Below are positions 6,221-11,727 of a DNA stretch of 36,421 nucleotides, piece by piece. Both the position numbers and the translations under genes were made by a program. The notes beneath the pieces were generated by a model. The model was not told where the DNA came from, did no database searches, and worked only from the letters and a program-made list of their open reading frames with translations. Position 1 is the stretch's first letter. Every line of letters begins with the position of its first letter. This stretch comes from a virus, in IMG/VR virus record IMGVR_UViG_3300047550_003227, positions 1-36,421 of that record. The stretch is one strand, 5' to 3'.

Positions 6221-6840
6221 TACGCCACCCCCTTGTTCCGGCAGAATCCGCACCGGCAGCGGGGCGACTCGTTGGCCGAGGGTGGCACCCACTGGCCGCG
6301 ATCGTTTTTCTCCCAGTGCGACCGCACCAGATTTGGCCCCCGCTGGCTGATCGGCGTCGCATTGCAGTGGCAAGCGTAGACTGGGTAATACCAGTCATTT
6401 CCGGTCGGGCAGTAGGTGGCAATCGGCGCGTAGCCGGTGTCTTCGCAGTGATAGCAGGCCAGGGTGCCGTCAGCGCGTCGAGTGTTCCCATATTGCTGAC
6501 GTGCGCGATTGTCGCGATCCTCGACCAGCAGAGCCTTGTAGCCGTTGATAATCGCTGGCACCGGGAAGGGGCGCGACCAGTCGTGATCTTTGACCGCCCT
6601 GTCCCACGATGCCCCGAGAAACTGGTCAGGGATCTCGGCCAGCAGGTTGGCCCAGGTTGTGACGGCAAGCCGCAATTCCTCACCCGCGGAAAGCGGGAGG
6701 GAGCTCAAAGATCGGGTTTTCTGAATCAGAGCCGCCATCGCGGCCAGTCTGTCCGGTGAGCTGCTCGATGAGCTCGCGTGTCTCTCGTGCTGCCCGTTCG
6801 TTGTGCGATTCGCGGCGATTGTTGTGTTGATGCTGTCCAT
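6220..6840 (-). CDS. Putative helicase loader/inhibitor with zinc-binding C-terminus
   Basis: 206 residues; AAGGAGAG seven bases before the ATG supports this start, although it lies 160 bases inside the previous gene. Residues 1-45 are Ser-rich and likely disordered. Residues about 52-105 (ELRLAVTTWANLLAEIPDQFLGASWDRA, then FPVPAIINGYKAL) resemble the helical domain of phage helicase loaders of the G39P/lambda-P functional class. The C-terminal half has eight Cys (129, 132, 144, 157, 159, 195, 197, 200) able to bind one or two zinc ions. Following a replication initiator-like gene is the normal place for a loader. Assignment rests on pattern and position. Confidence 0.6.
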   Translation of the reverse strand: MDSINTTIAANRTTNGQHERHASSSSSSPDRLAAMAALIQKTRSLSSLPLSAGEELRLAVTTWANLLAEIPDQFLGASWDRAVKDHDWSRPFPVPAIINGYKALLVEDRDNRARQQYGNTRRADGTLACYHCEDTGYAPIATYCPTGNDWYYPVYACHCNATPISQRGPNLVRSHWEKNDRGQWVPPSANESPRCRCGFCRNKGVA

Positions 6841-7576
6841 TCGTTCTCTCCTTACTGTGCTGAGTTTCGGCCTTGTAATATGAGTCGATCAATCCTTTGA
6901 CGTTGCGCGGCGAGTACCGGTTATCCCGCCAGTCCTCGCAGCATTTCCGCCAGATGGTGAGGTGCTGAATCCCGGCATTGTCTACCAGCTCCTGCTGCCA
7001 GATCCCGAGTTGCGGAAAGTATTCCCGAGCAATCTGGCCAGCCGATCCACCAGCAGGGGGGAGGGGTCTTGCTGGTTTCGCGTCTGTCGGGATCACCGCG
7101 ACCGCTCCCCCTCTATGTGTAGTCTCTGGAGTAATCTCTGTTGTAGTCTCTGTTATTAATGCTTGCCCGATTCGGGCTATCTTGTTTGCCCCATTCGTGC
7201 ATTCCAGTATGTCACTTTCGGGCATACTGGTTTGACCGGTTGGTGCATCCTTGGTTGCCAATAGCAGAGCTTCCAGAGCTTCAAGGTCGATTTTGTAAAA
7301 GAGCTTTGCCGGGACTCCCCGCAGTTGTTCGTGCCAGACTGAGCCGTTGCCCAGCTCCTTGAGTCGCCGTCGAGCTGTTTCCTGCTCTTTGCGGGAAAGC
7401 ATCGTCTCTTCGAACCACTCATCCTGCGTCTTCCAGAACCATCCCTCAGGATCTTTGGCCCGTGGCGTCCAATAAAGAGCCTGACTCAGCATCAGACCAG
7501 CCGTAACAGAGCCGGTCAGCTCGGCCAGGCATCGGTGAAACGCTATGGGACGACTCAAAATCTTGAGTAGTTTCAT
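6680..7576 (-). CDS. Replication initiator-like protein (winged HTH plus DnaD-like C-terminus)
   Basis: 298 residues from MKLLKILSRPIAFHR; GAGGTGACA lies just before this ATG. Residues about 10-95 match the winged-helix N-terminus common in phage replisome organisers (ALYWTPRAKDPEGWFWKTQDEWF, SRKEQETARRRLKELG). Residues 110-185 are a linker. Residues about 205-240 (TIWRKCCEDWRDNRYSPRNVKGLIDSYYK) resemble the DnaD-like partner-binding helix. It likely binds the phage origin and recruits the loader and host helicase. The last 53 residues are Gln/Arg/Asn-rich and are encoded in DNA that also encodes the N-terminus of the next protein. Expression should depend on the attenuator-like leader at 7586-7696. 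Confidence 0.75.
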   Translation of the reverse strand: MKLLKILSRPIAFHRCLAELTGSVTAGLMLSQALYWTPRAKDPEGWFWKTQDEWFEETMLSRKEQETARRRLKELGNGSVWHEQLRGVPAKLFYKIDLEALEALLLATKDAPTGQTSMPESDILECTNGANKIARIGQALITETTTEITPETTHRGGAVAVIPTDAKPARPLPPAGGSAGQIAREYFPQLGIWQQELVDNAGIQHLTIWRKCCEDWRDNRYSPRNVKGLIDSYYKAETQHSKERTNGQHQHNNRRESHNERAARETRELIEQLTGQTGRDGGSDSENPIFELPPAFRG

Positions 7577-7585
7577 TGTCACCTC

Positions 7586-7696
7586 AAAAAACAAAAAGCC
7601 CTCAGTGAAAACGGGCAGGTGATAAGCGCGTGGAAGTTGACGACTTCCGGTGCCTGACCCGCCTTCACTGAAGGCTCATTACTGGTTGCGCTTATC
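7586..7696 (-). promoter_or_regulatory. Attenuator-like leader of the replication operon
   Basis: The leftward leader (about 157 nt from the predicted start near 7734) can fold in two exclusive ways. Terminator form: the reverse of 7653-7676 pairs with the reverse of 7597-7619, giving about 23 bp with one bulge and two G-U pairs, followed by UUUUUGUUUUUU (7586-7597). Anti-terminator form: GATAAGCGC (reverse of 7688-7696) pairs with GCGCTTATC (reverse of 7621-7629), enclosing hairpins at 7661-7675 and 7632-7648. The second form uses the 5' arm of the terminator. The Shine-Dalgarno of the replication gene follows the U-run directly. Confidence 0.75.
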
Positions 7697-7740
7697 TTTT
7701 GCGGCTGTCTAGCGGGGCGTCACTCCCGACCGCACTACTG

Positions 7741-7768
7741 ATTATAGGCAGATTAGATTATTTGTCAA
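7741..7768 (-). promoter_or_regulatory. Leftward promoter of the replication operon
   Basis: On the minus strand TTGACA (reverse of 7763-7768), a 16-bp spacer and a perfect TATAAT (reverse of 7741-7746). Predicted start near 7734. The bases TTGACAAATAAT at the -35 also occur in both rightward promoters at 8697 and 10846. Confidence 0.8.
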
Positions 7769-7775
7769 TTGGAAA

Positions 7776-7919
7776 CTATCGGCGCAGTCGAATATACCGG
7801 GTGGGCCGCTCCTCGGGCCGCTCCAGCTCGATCCGCGTGGGCCTGCCCTCCAGCTCCGCCAGGACTGGCCGCGCTGACAGCCGGTTGATCTCCATCATCA
7901 ACATCAAGATCCATTCCAT
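7776..7919 (-). CDS. 47-residue basic protein
   Basis: A short gene starting MEWILMLMMEINRLSARP and ending RYIRLRR; ATG is the reverse of 7917-7919 and TAG the reverse of 7776-7778. GAGGTGAT stands four bases before the ATG, nearly the same ribosome site as the replication gene. The N-terminal 12 residues are hydrophobic with four Met; the remainder is Arg/Glu-rich (12 Arg), probably one amphipathic helix. It lies between a terminator and the replication promoter, so it would be made only by read-through. The family is unknown. The good ribosome site is the main support. Confidence 0.55.
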   Translation of the reverse strand: MEWILMLMMEINRLSARPVLAELEGRPTRIELERPEERPTRYIRLRR

Positions 7920-7930
7920 CGCATCACCTC

Positions 7931-7957
7931 AAAAAAATGGGGGGCAACCCGCCCCCC
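7931..7957 (-). terminator. Strong intrinsic terminator
   Basis: The leftward RNA has GGGGGGC, a five-base loop and GCCCCCC, then A and seven U. It marks the 3' end of the structured RNA island upstream. As at 1286 and 7586, a ribosome site (GAGGTGAT) follows directly. Confidence 0.9.
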
Positions 7958-7986
7958 GTATCAAACACACCTTTTTCCCTTACAAC

Positions 7987-8403
7987 CCCTGACGCTTGTC
8001 AGGGAACTTGGCGTGGGCGAGGTACGAATCCACCATTCGCACCTCAGAACCGCTGCTCCTACGGCTGCCCACAGAATGGGACGAGACGGAATTGAACCGT
8101 CTACGGGTACGGCTTGGCCAGTTGCTCAATACCGCAGTCGCACCACGACTCGTCCCTAGTGGTAAGTGGGGGAGGTGCGAGCGTTGCCCTCCCCCTCTCG
8201 ACCGGCATCGCCCCGGTCGAGGATCCCGACGATTCGCCGCCGTTAGGCCAGCTCGACGAGGCGGGCAGCCCGTCGCCGTCGGTGTCTCATTTGCCCGTCC
8301 CAGGATCGCTGGAGTTGTGCAGGAGCCCCCTCTCTGCGTTGGTGCGCTCCTCTGCATCAGTTCTTAGCCGCGCGCACCTGCCGAAAAAGACCATACGGGC
8401 AAA
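7987..8403 (-). ncRNA. Candidate large structured non-coding RNA
   Basis: This 417-nt stretch has no convincing gene but carries back-to-back helices: 8290-8298 with 8395-8403 (9 bp) enclosing 8341-8347 with 8372-8378 (7 bp); 8254-8258 with 8271-8275; 8197-8205 with 8213-8221 (9 bp); 8168-8175 with 8188-8195 (8 bp); a cloverleaf at 8078-8156; a three-way junction at 8013-8072; and a 7-bp hairpin at 7987-8004. Non-Watson-Crick pairs in the cloverleaf and three-way junction are G-U on the leftward RNA but A-C on the other strand, so the leftward RNA is the likely product. It starts one base after the HTH regulator's stop and ends at the terminator 7931-7957, so it could be processed from that transcript. 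Open frames here are Arg/Ser-rich on both strands and look like chance. I match it to no known RNA family. Confidence 0.6.
8078..8156 (-). ncRNA. tRNA-like cloverleaf within the structured RNA
   Basis: On the leftward RNA: a 7-bp acceptor-like stem (GGGACGA with TCGTCCC), a 4-bp arm with a 5-base loop, a 7-bp arm with one bulge and a 20-base loop, and a 5-bp arm GACGG/CCGTC with the T-loop-like sequence TTCAATT. The T-like arm abuts the acceptor exactly as in tRNA, and a discriminator-like A follows. There are no linker bases between any of the four helices. U8, a normal D arm and an anticodon stem-loop are missing, so it is not a canonical tRNA. Confidence 0.55.
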
Positions 8404-8404
8404 A

Positions 8405-8623
8405 TCAAATATCGTTGGATGAAGCCTGCTCAACCTGGGGACGTGGGCCGGGGTTTGGCCGCTGAACCGCCTCCGCATCAGCGCGAGCAATAAACACCTG
8501 CTTGCGCTTGCCCCCGCCCAGTCGCTGCGCCGGGAGCCAGCCACGCCGCACCCAGCACAACACCGCCTGACGGGTCACCCCGTGCAATTCCGCCACTTCG
8601 GTTGTAGTCAGCAATTCATTCAT
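8405..8623 (-). CDS. Excisionase/MerR-type HTH regulator, probably leaderless
   Basis: 72 residues. Residues 1-55 are the HTH_17/excisionase-like winged helix: LLTTTEVAELHGVTRQAVLCWVRRGWLPAQRLGGG and KQVFIARADAEAV. The C-terminus is Pro/Gln-rich. The predicted start of transcription (about 8625) coincides with the ATG at 8623, and no Shine-Dalgarno exists, so the mRNA is probably leaderless as for lambda cI. It is divergent from the rightward early operon and flanks the shared -35 blocks, so it is the natural candidate for the switch regulator or repressor. No integrase is present, so an excisionase role proper is unlikely. Confidence 0.75.
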   Translation of the reverse strand: MNELLTTTEVAELHGVTRQAVLCWVRRGWLPAQRLGGGKRKQVFIARADAEAVQRPNPGPRPQVEQASSNDI

Positions 8624-8631
8624 CGAGGCGG

Positions 8632-8661
8632 AGCATAGCGCGACAAGGAAAGAATTGTCAA
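8632..8661 (-). promoter_or_regulatory. Leftward promoter of the HTH regulator
   Basis: TTGACA (reverse of 8656-8661), 18-bp spacer, TATGCT (reverse of 8632-8637). Only eight bases separate the -10 from the ATG, predicting a leaderless transcript. The sequence around the -35 (ATTTTCCTGTTGACAA) nearly matches that of both rightward promoters. Confidence 0.7.
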
Positions 8662-8696
8662 CAGGAAAATAATTTGAGTGGAGAGATATTTTCTTG

Positions 8697-8725
8697 TTGA
8701 CAAATAATTCCAGTGAGGATAGTAT
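8697..8725 (+). promoter_or_regulatory. Rightward early promoter
   Basis: TTGACA at 8697-8702, a 17-bp spacer and TAGTAT at 8720-8725; start near 8732. The 23 bases 8686-8708, covering the -35, recur exactly at 10835-10857. The promoter is back-to-back with the HTH regulator promoter. Confidence 0.8.
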
Positions 8726-8779
8726 CACACCATCGAAGCGGCAATGACGCCGCCGACATCGCAAACAAGGAGAATGACA

Positions 8780-9136
8780 ATGACACCAGAAATGCTTGCT
8801 AACGAAACAATGGCACACACAGCCGCCGAGGCTACTATTGAGCAGTTGCGCAGCTGCGAGGCGCTGCTTAAGGCTGGCGCGAAGTTTGAGATCGATCGTC
8901 GTCACGTGCCGCACATTCAGATTGATGGCCAGTGGCAGACCGATGAAACGACCGGCTCACAGGTAGTCGTTCGCCTGCGCTGCTCTCGCACGGGAGCGTG
9001 GGCGATTCGCACCATCGAGCAGCCGCTCACGGCCAAGCAGGCCAAGGTTGTGGCTAAAGAATTGATCGCGGAGTTTCGCGATCGCATCAAAAGCGTCAAG
9101 CTCACACGTTCAGTCGAGCGCACCAATCGCTACTAA
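8780..9136 (+). CDS. First rightward early protein, unknown function
   Basis: 118 residues. AAGGAG precedes two close ATGs; the one at 8780 has proper spacing (seven bases). The protein has a helical N-terminal third (AEATIEQLRSCEALLKAG), a likely beta segment (HIQIDGQWQTDE...SQVVVRLRCSRTGAWAIRTI) and a basic C-terminal helix (KQAKVVAKELIAEFRDRIKSVKL). No enzymatic motif is visible. As the first gene after the strong rightward promoter it should be expressed immediately after infection. Confidence 0.7.
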   Translation: MTPEMLANETMAHTAAEATIEQLRSCEALLKAGAKFEIDRRHVPHIQIDGQWQTDETTGSQVVVRLRCSRTGAWAIRTIEQPLTAKQAKVVAKELIAEFRDRIKSVKLTRSVERTNRY

Positions 9137-9146
9137 GGAGAACATC

Positions 9147-9572
9147 ATGCCTATTTTAAACCTTACCCAACACACCGCCAGTCCGGAGCAGATCGCAGCG
9201 GGAGTGATCGAGCCGACCGCCGAGGAGCGCGCGGAGATTGTCCAGCTCCTGACCTTCGACGAGCAGCCCGACCGCCACGAGATTCGCGATCGCGCGTATG
9301 AGTTGGCATCTATTGCGCGGCGCGTCTTTTCTCGCGTCTACGCTGCCATGACGCCGGATGAGAGCGAGCTAGACAGTCGCTACGGAACCGGATCTTGCGC
9401 CATGATCGGCGGCGCGCCATACCTGATGTCAGCTCTTGAGCAGGAGCTGGCTAGAGAGATCATCACGCCGCTGTATGCATTCTCGACCCGCGAGTCTGTC
9501 GAGCAGGTACAGCCGGACGGGAGCGTCCGCAAAACGGCGGTGTTCCGCCATCAGGGATTTATTCAAGCCTAA
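9147..9572 (+). CDS. Conserved phage protein of the NLTQH...GGAPYLM...LYAFS type
   Basis: 141 residues; AAGGAG upstream. The sequence has a pattern I recognise from small proteins of many phages but cannot name: an N-terminal beta strand then NLTQHTASPEQIAAGV, a helical middle, AMIGGAPYLMSALEQEL (about 93-109), PLYAFSTRESVEQ and a C-terminal VFRHQGF. The alternation of strand, Gly-rich turn and helix suggests a small Rossmann-like alpha/beta fold. Distant relation to small CRISPR-associated ring-nuclease folds came to mind, but no motif proves it. It lies in the early operon, where defence-countering genes are common. Confidence 0.7.
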   Translation: MPILNLTQHTASPEQIAAGVIEPTAEERAEIVQLLTFDEQPDRHEIRDRAYELASIARRVFSRVYAAMTPDESELDSRYGTGSCAMIGGAPYLMSALEQELAREIITPLYAFSTRESVEQVQPDGSVRKTAVFRHQGFIQA

Positions 9573-9582
9573 GGAGAATAAA

Positions 9583-9792
9583 ATGGCACCAACCAACGAC
9601 GAAATGATTGAAATGGCGCACGAATTTGGCGCAGAACCCTGCGGCGATCCCCGCTGCGAGAACGGCACAATCGTGGGTGACGAGTATGTCACCCGCGACG
9701 GCGACGTGGACAATTACACCTGGGATTGCTCGACCTGCAATCCCGCCCCTGCGGTCTATACGTGGGATGAGTTTACGGAGGTGCCGTTTTGA
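9583..9792 (+). CDS. Small acidic protein with a probable zinc ribbon
   Basis: 69 residues; AAGGAGAATAAA precedes the ATG. Cysteines are arranged as CGDPRC and, about 28 residues later, CSTC, enough for one zinc site of four Cys. The rest is acidic with aromatics (NYTWDCSTC, VYTWDEFTEV). It overlaps the next gene by four bases. The unusual acidity would suit DNA mimicry or a protein partner role; neither is proven. Confidence 0.65.
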   Translation: MAPTNDEMIEMAHEFGAEPCGDPRCENGTIVGDEYVTRDGDVDNYTWDCSTCNPAPAVYTWDEFTEVPF

Positions 9793-9980
9793 TTTTACAT
9801 TTTTTAATTGGTGAAGATGATTCTGTCCTTGTCGCTGCCGCGCAGATTACAGCAATCCGCGAAACTGGCAATGATTTAGTTGTTTACTTGATCTGTGGAA
9901 CGCAAATGCGCGTGCGCCTGAATGATTACAATCGTTCTGCTGTCACCCTGTGGCAGGTATACGTGGAGGGTCAAAAATGA
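9789..9980 (+). CDS. Small beta-rich protein with TTG start
   Basis: 63 residues. The TTG at 9789 overlaps the previous stop as TTGA and has a strong GGAGGTG five bases upstream; no ATG fits. The sequence reads as successive beta strands (LHFLIG, SVLVAAAQITAIRE, DLVVYLI, MRVRLNDY, VTLWQVYV), perhaps a small SH3- or Sm-like barrel. Its stop overlaps the next ATG as ATGA. The function is unknown. Confidence 0.6.
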   Translation: MILHFLIGEDDSVLVAAAQITAIRETGNDLVVYLICGTQMRVRLNDYNRSAVTLWQVYVEGQK

Positions 9981-10258
9981 CACCGTGGCCGTGGACAGTC
10001 AGCGAGTTCTCTTCCGAGATCAAGGGGCGCGGATATCCGATCAAACATTGCGGCAAATATGTCGGCTGGATGGTCGGTCACGACGATGCGCAGATGGCGG
10101 CCAAATTGCCACAGATCGTCCTGATGGCGCAGCGATTGCTGCACACTATTGACCACCTATCGCCAGAGCAGCAGGCATTGTTGCAGCCGCATTATATCGC
10201 CGCACTGCGCGAGATCATCCAGTCTATGCTGTCAGGGGAGGAGAAAGACAATGAGTAA
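9977..10258 (+). CDS. Small protein of unknown function
   Basis: 93 residues from MTPWPWTVSEFSSEI; GGAGGG lies seven bases before the ATG. The N-terminal half is rich in Gly/His/Trp (HCGKYVGWMVGHDDAQMAA). The C-terminal half is helical (LMAQRLLHTIDHLSPEQQALLQPHYIAALREIIQSML). It is coupled to both neighbours by overlaps. The short Trp-containing N-terminus resembles small phage proteins seen beside recombination genes; no function is assigned. Confidence 0.65.
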   Translation: MTPWPWTVSEFSSEIKGRGYPIKHCGKYVGWMVGHDDAQMAAKLPQIVLMAQRLLHTIDHLSPEQQALLQPHYIAALREIIQSMLSGEEKDNE

Positions 10259-10517
10259 GCGCATTCAGAAGCGTATTCAGGTAGGCGATCAAGGCTGGAT
10301 AATGGGATCTCACACGGCTCACCCTGTCACGGTCACTCAGGTGCCGTATAACACGGAAAGCGGTACAAAACTATACGTACGGTTTGAGTCTGGTTACGCG
10401 ATGCCATTCGATGCGCATCTATTCCTGAGAACCCGAAAGGAAGTCGAAGCCACGATGCGTGCACATATCCAGTACTGGCGGGAAGGTCTCAAGCGGTTCA
10501 AGGAGTCCGTCAAATGA
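10251..10517 (+). CDS. Small basic protein, possible SH3-like fold
   Basis: 88 residues; GGGGAGGAG precedes the ATG. Residues 1-60 look like a small barrel (IQVGDQGWIMGSHTAHPVTVTQVPY, TKLYVRFESGYAMPFDAHLFL). Residues 62-88 form a basic helix (RKEVEATMRAHIQYWREGLKRF). This combination is common in small nucleic-acid-binding phage proteins. It overlaps the previous gene by eight bases and the next by four. Confidence 0.65.
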   Translation: MSKRIQKRIQVGDQGWIMGSHTAHPVTVTQVPYNTESGTKLYVRFESGYAMPFDAHLFLRTRKEVEATMRAHIQYWREGLKRFKESVK

Positions 10518-10594
10518 CCCCCGCCGCACTCGCCGCGCTCGACGCGCTGGTCGAGGCTCTGGAGCGCAAAGCAAGGGAGGAGAACAATGGCTGA
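10514..10594 (+). CDS. 26-residue mini-gene, possibly a translational coupler
   Basis: ATG at 10514 overlaps the previous stop as ATGA and reads MTPAALAALDALVEALERK and seven more residues to TGA at 10592. It contains the Shine-Dalgarno and start of the next gene, so its translation would pass over them. It is an Ala/Leu amphipathic helix. Reality depends on coupling alone, since it has no ribosome site of its own. Confidence 0.4.
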   Translation: MTPAALAALDALVEALERKAREENNG

Positions 10595-10835
10595 ACCACT
10601 CTACTTCACCTATCGCTGCGGGTATCCGGCCTGCCACGCGATTCACACGGAGCCGGATCAGGCCGCAGCGTGTCACGGAGAGGAGGCGGAGAGCATCTAT
10701 CAGTGCGGCAGGTGCGAGCGACCGCACGAACGCCAGGGCGACGCGGAGGAATGCTGTCTGCGCAGCCGTGAGCCGCTCCCCGATCAGACGGAGCGAAGCA
10801 TCACCGCCGCCGCGATAAATCGCGGGACATGGTAA
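10587..10835 (+). CDS. Small Cys-rich protein, probable zinc binder
   Basis: 82 residues; GGGAGGAG before the ATG. Six Cys and several His occur: CGYPACHAIH near the start, CHGEE, then CGRCERPHERQGDAEECC. At least one zinc-ribbon site is likely (YQCGRCERPH pairs with the later ECC). This is the last gene before the second rightward promoter, whose shared block begins at its last base. No family is recognised. Confidence 0.65.
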   Translation: MAEPLYFTYRCGYPACHAIHTEPDQAAACHGEEAESIYQCGRCERPHERQGDAEECCLRSREPLPDQTERSITAAAINRGTW

Positions 10836-10857
10836 TATTTTCTTGTTGACAAATAAT
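10835..10857 (+). repeat. Second exact copy of the 23-bp promoter block (first at 8686-8708)
   Basis: The 23 bases match 8686-8708 exactly and contain the -35 TTGACA together with eleven upstream and six downstream bases. The inner TTGTTGACAA is a partial dyad (TTGT...ACAA). A near match is on the other strand at about 8655-8670. It probably includes an operator for a common regulator. Confidence 0.75.
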
Positions 10858-10874
10858 ACCATCTGATTTACTCT
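10846..10874 (+). promoter_or_regulatory. Second rightward early promoter
   Basis: TTGACA at 10846-10851, 17-bp spacer, weak -10 TACTCT at 10869-10874. It would drive the annealing protein gene at 10909. The -10 is poor, so its use may need an activator. Confidence 0.65.
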
Positions 10875-10908
10875 TCGCCCTGTCAGAACATCAACACGGA
10901 GGAACACA

Positions 10909-11715
10909 ATGGCAACACCACAGAACGCACTTGTTCACTCAGCATCATCACCCGGTGAGATTATGGAATCGGTCATCGTGCGCGGCGATCTCGCCAAGCT
11001 CCAGCCGGAGGAGCGCGCCAAGTACTACTCGACCGTCTGCCAGAGCATCGGCTTGAATCCGCTCACGAAGCCGTTCGAGTACATCACACTCAACGGCAAG
11101 CTGACCCTCTACGCTCGCAAAGACGCGACTGATCAGCTGCGCTCCCTGCGTGGCGTCTCGGTCGTCATCGTCAGCCGTGAGCGCGTCGAGGACGTGTATG
11201 TCGTCACCGCTCGCGCCACGACGACCGACGGGCGATCTGATGAGAGTATCGGCGCGGTGGCAATCGGCAACGCCAAGGGCGAGGCTCTGGCCAATGCGCT
11301 GATGAAGGCCGAAACCAAGGCCAAGCGTCGCGTCACGCTCTCTATCTGCGGACTCGGGATGCTCGACGAAACTGAGATTGAGACTATCCCAGGTGCGCAG
11401 CCTGGACCTCCAGCTCTGCCCACCGCGCCTGCTGCGTCACTGGCGATGATCGATAGTGACCAGTCAGAGGCACTCAGAATCATCGGAGAGGAGCTGGAGG
11501 AGTACAAGGTCACTCCCGCCAAGTTTCTCGAGGCCATCAACAAGCTGGCCAAAACCTCGTTGCCGGATCTTTCCGCTGAGAGCCTGAACACGTTGACCAG
11601 CGATCAGGCCGATATGCTGCTCGATCGCCTTGGCAAGCGTCTCGAGGAGTATCACGCTGAATCCGCCAAAGCTGCCGCCGCCATCCCCGCCGAGGACGAT
11701 GGCCCGGTATTCTAA
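10909..11715 (+). CDS. Putative RecT/Redbeta-like single-strand annealing protein
   Basis: 268 residues; GGAGGAACACA before the ATG. Residues about 30-165 match the pattern of phage RecT/Redbeta-type annealing proteins: YYSTVCQSIGLNPLTKPFEYITLNGKLTLYARKDATDQL, then GVYVV-like strands and KGEALANALMKAETKAKRRVTLSICGLGMLDE, corresponding to the conserved ...AKRRATL...GLG.DE region. Residues 170-190 are a Pro/Ala linker, and 190-260 are a helical C-terminal region that could bind a partner or SSB. Such proteins anneal complementary single strands during recombination. With the resolvase-like nuclease on the other strand it could provide a phage recombination pathway. No Exo/RecE partner nuclease is adjacent. 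Confidence 0.65.
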   Translation: MATPQNALVHSASSPGEIMESVIVRGDLAKLQPEERAKYYSTVCQSIGLNPLTKPFEYITLNGKLTLYARKDATDQLRSLRGVSVVIVSRERVEDVYVVTARATTTDGRSDESIGAVAIGNAKGEALANALMKAETKAKRRVTLSICGLGMLDETEIETIPGAQPGPPALPTAPAASLAMIDSDQSEALRIIGEELEEYKVTPAKFLEAINKLAKTSLPDLSAESLNTLTSDQADMLLDRLGKRLEEYHAESAKAAAAIPAEDDGPVF

Positions 11716-11727
11716 TTACCACAGCAC

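Noticed and set aside
7632-7661. Similarity to the SRP RNA apical motif (GGTCAGG...CCGGAAG)
   Set aside because: Only the first bases agree; the conserved GGAAGCAGCC portion is missing and the local hairpin is different. Coincidence.
8078-8156. Canonical tRNA gene on the minus strand
   Set aside because: Acceptor and T-arm geometry fit, but there is no U8, D arm of normal form, or anticodon stem with a seven-base loop and U33. I list it only as tRNA-like.
7980-8422. Open frames of 100-125 codons on both strands in the structured region
   Set aside because: They are Arg/Ser/Pro-rich, lack good ribosome sites, and exist on both strands at once, as expected from GC-rich sequence without stops. 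The helices explain the region better.
8405-8623. True excisionase
   Set aside because: The fold matches excisionase-type HTH proteins, but there is no integrase and the promoter layout fits a regulator.
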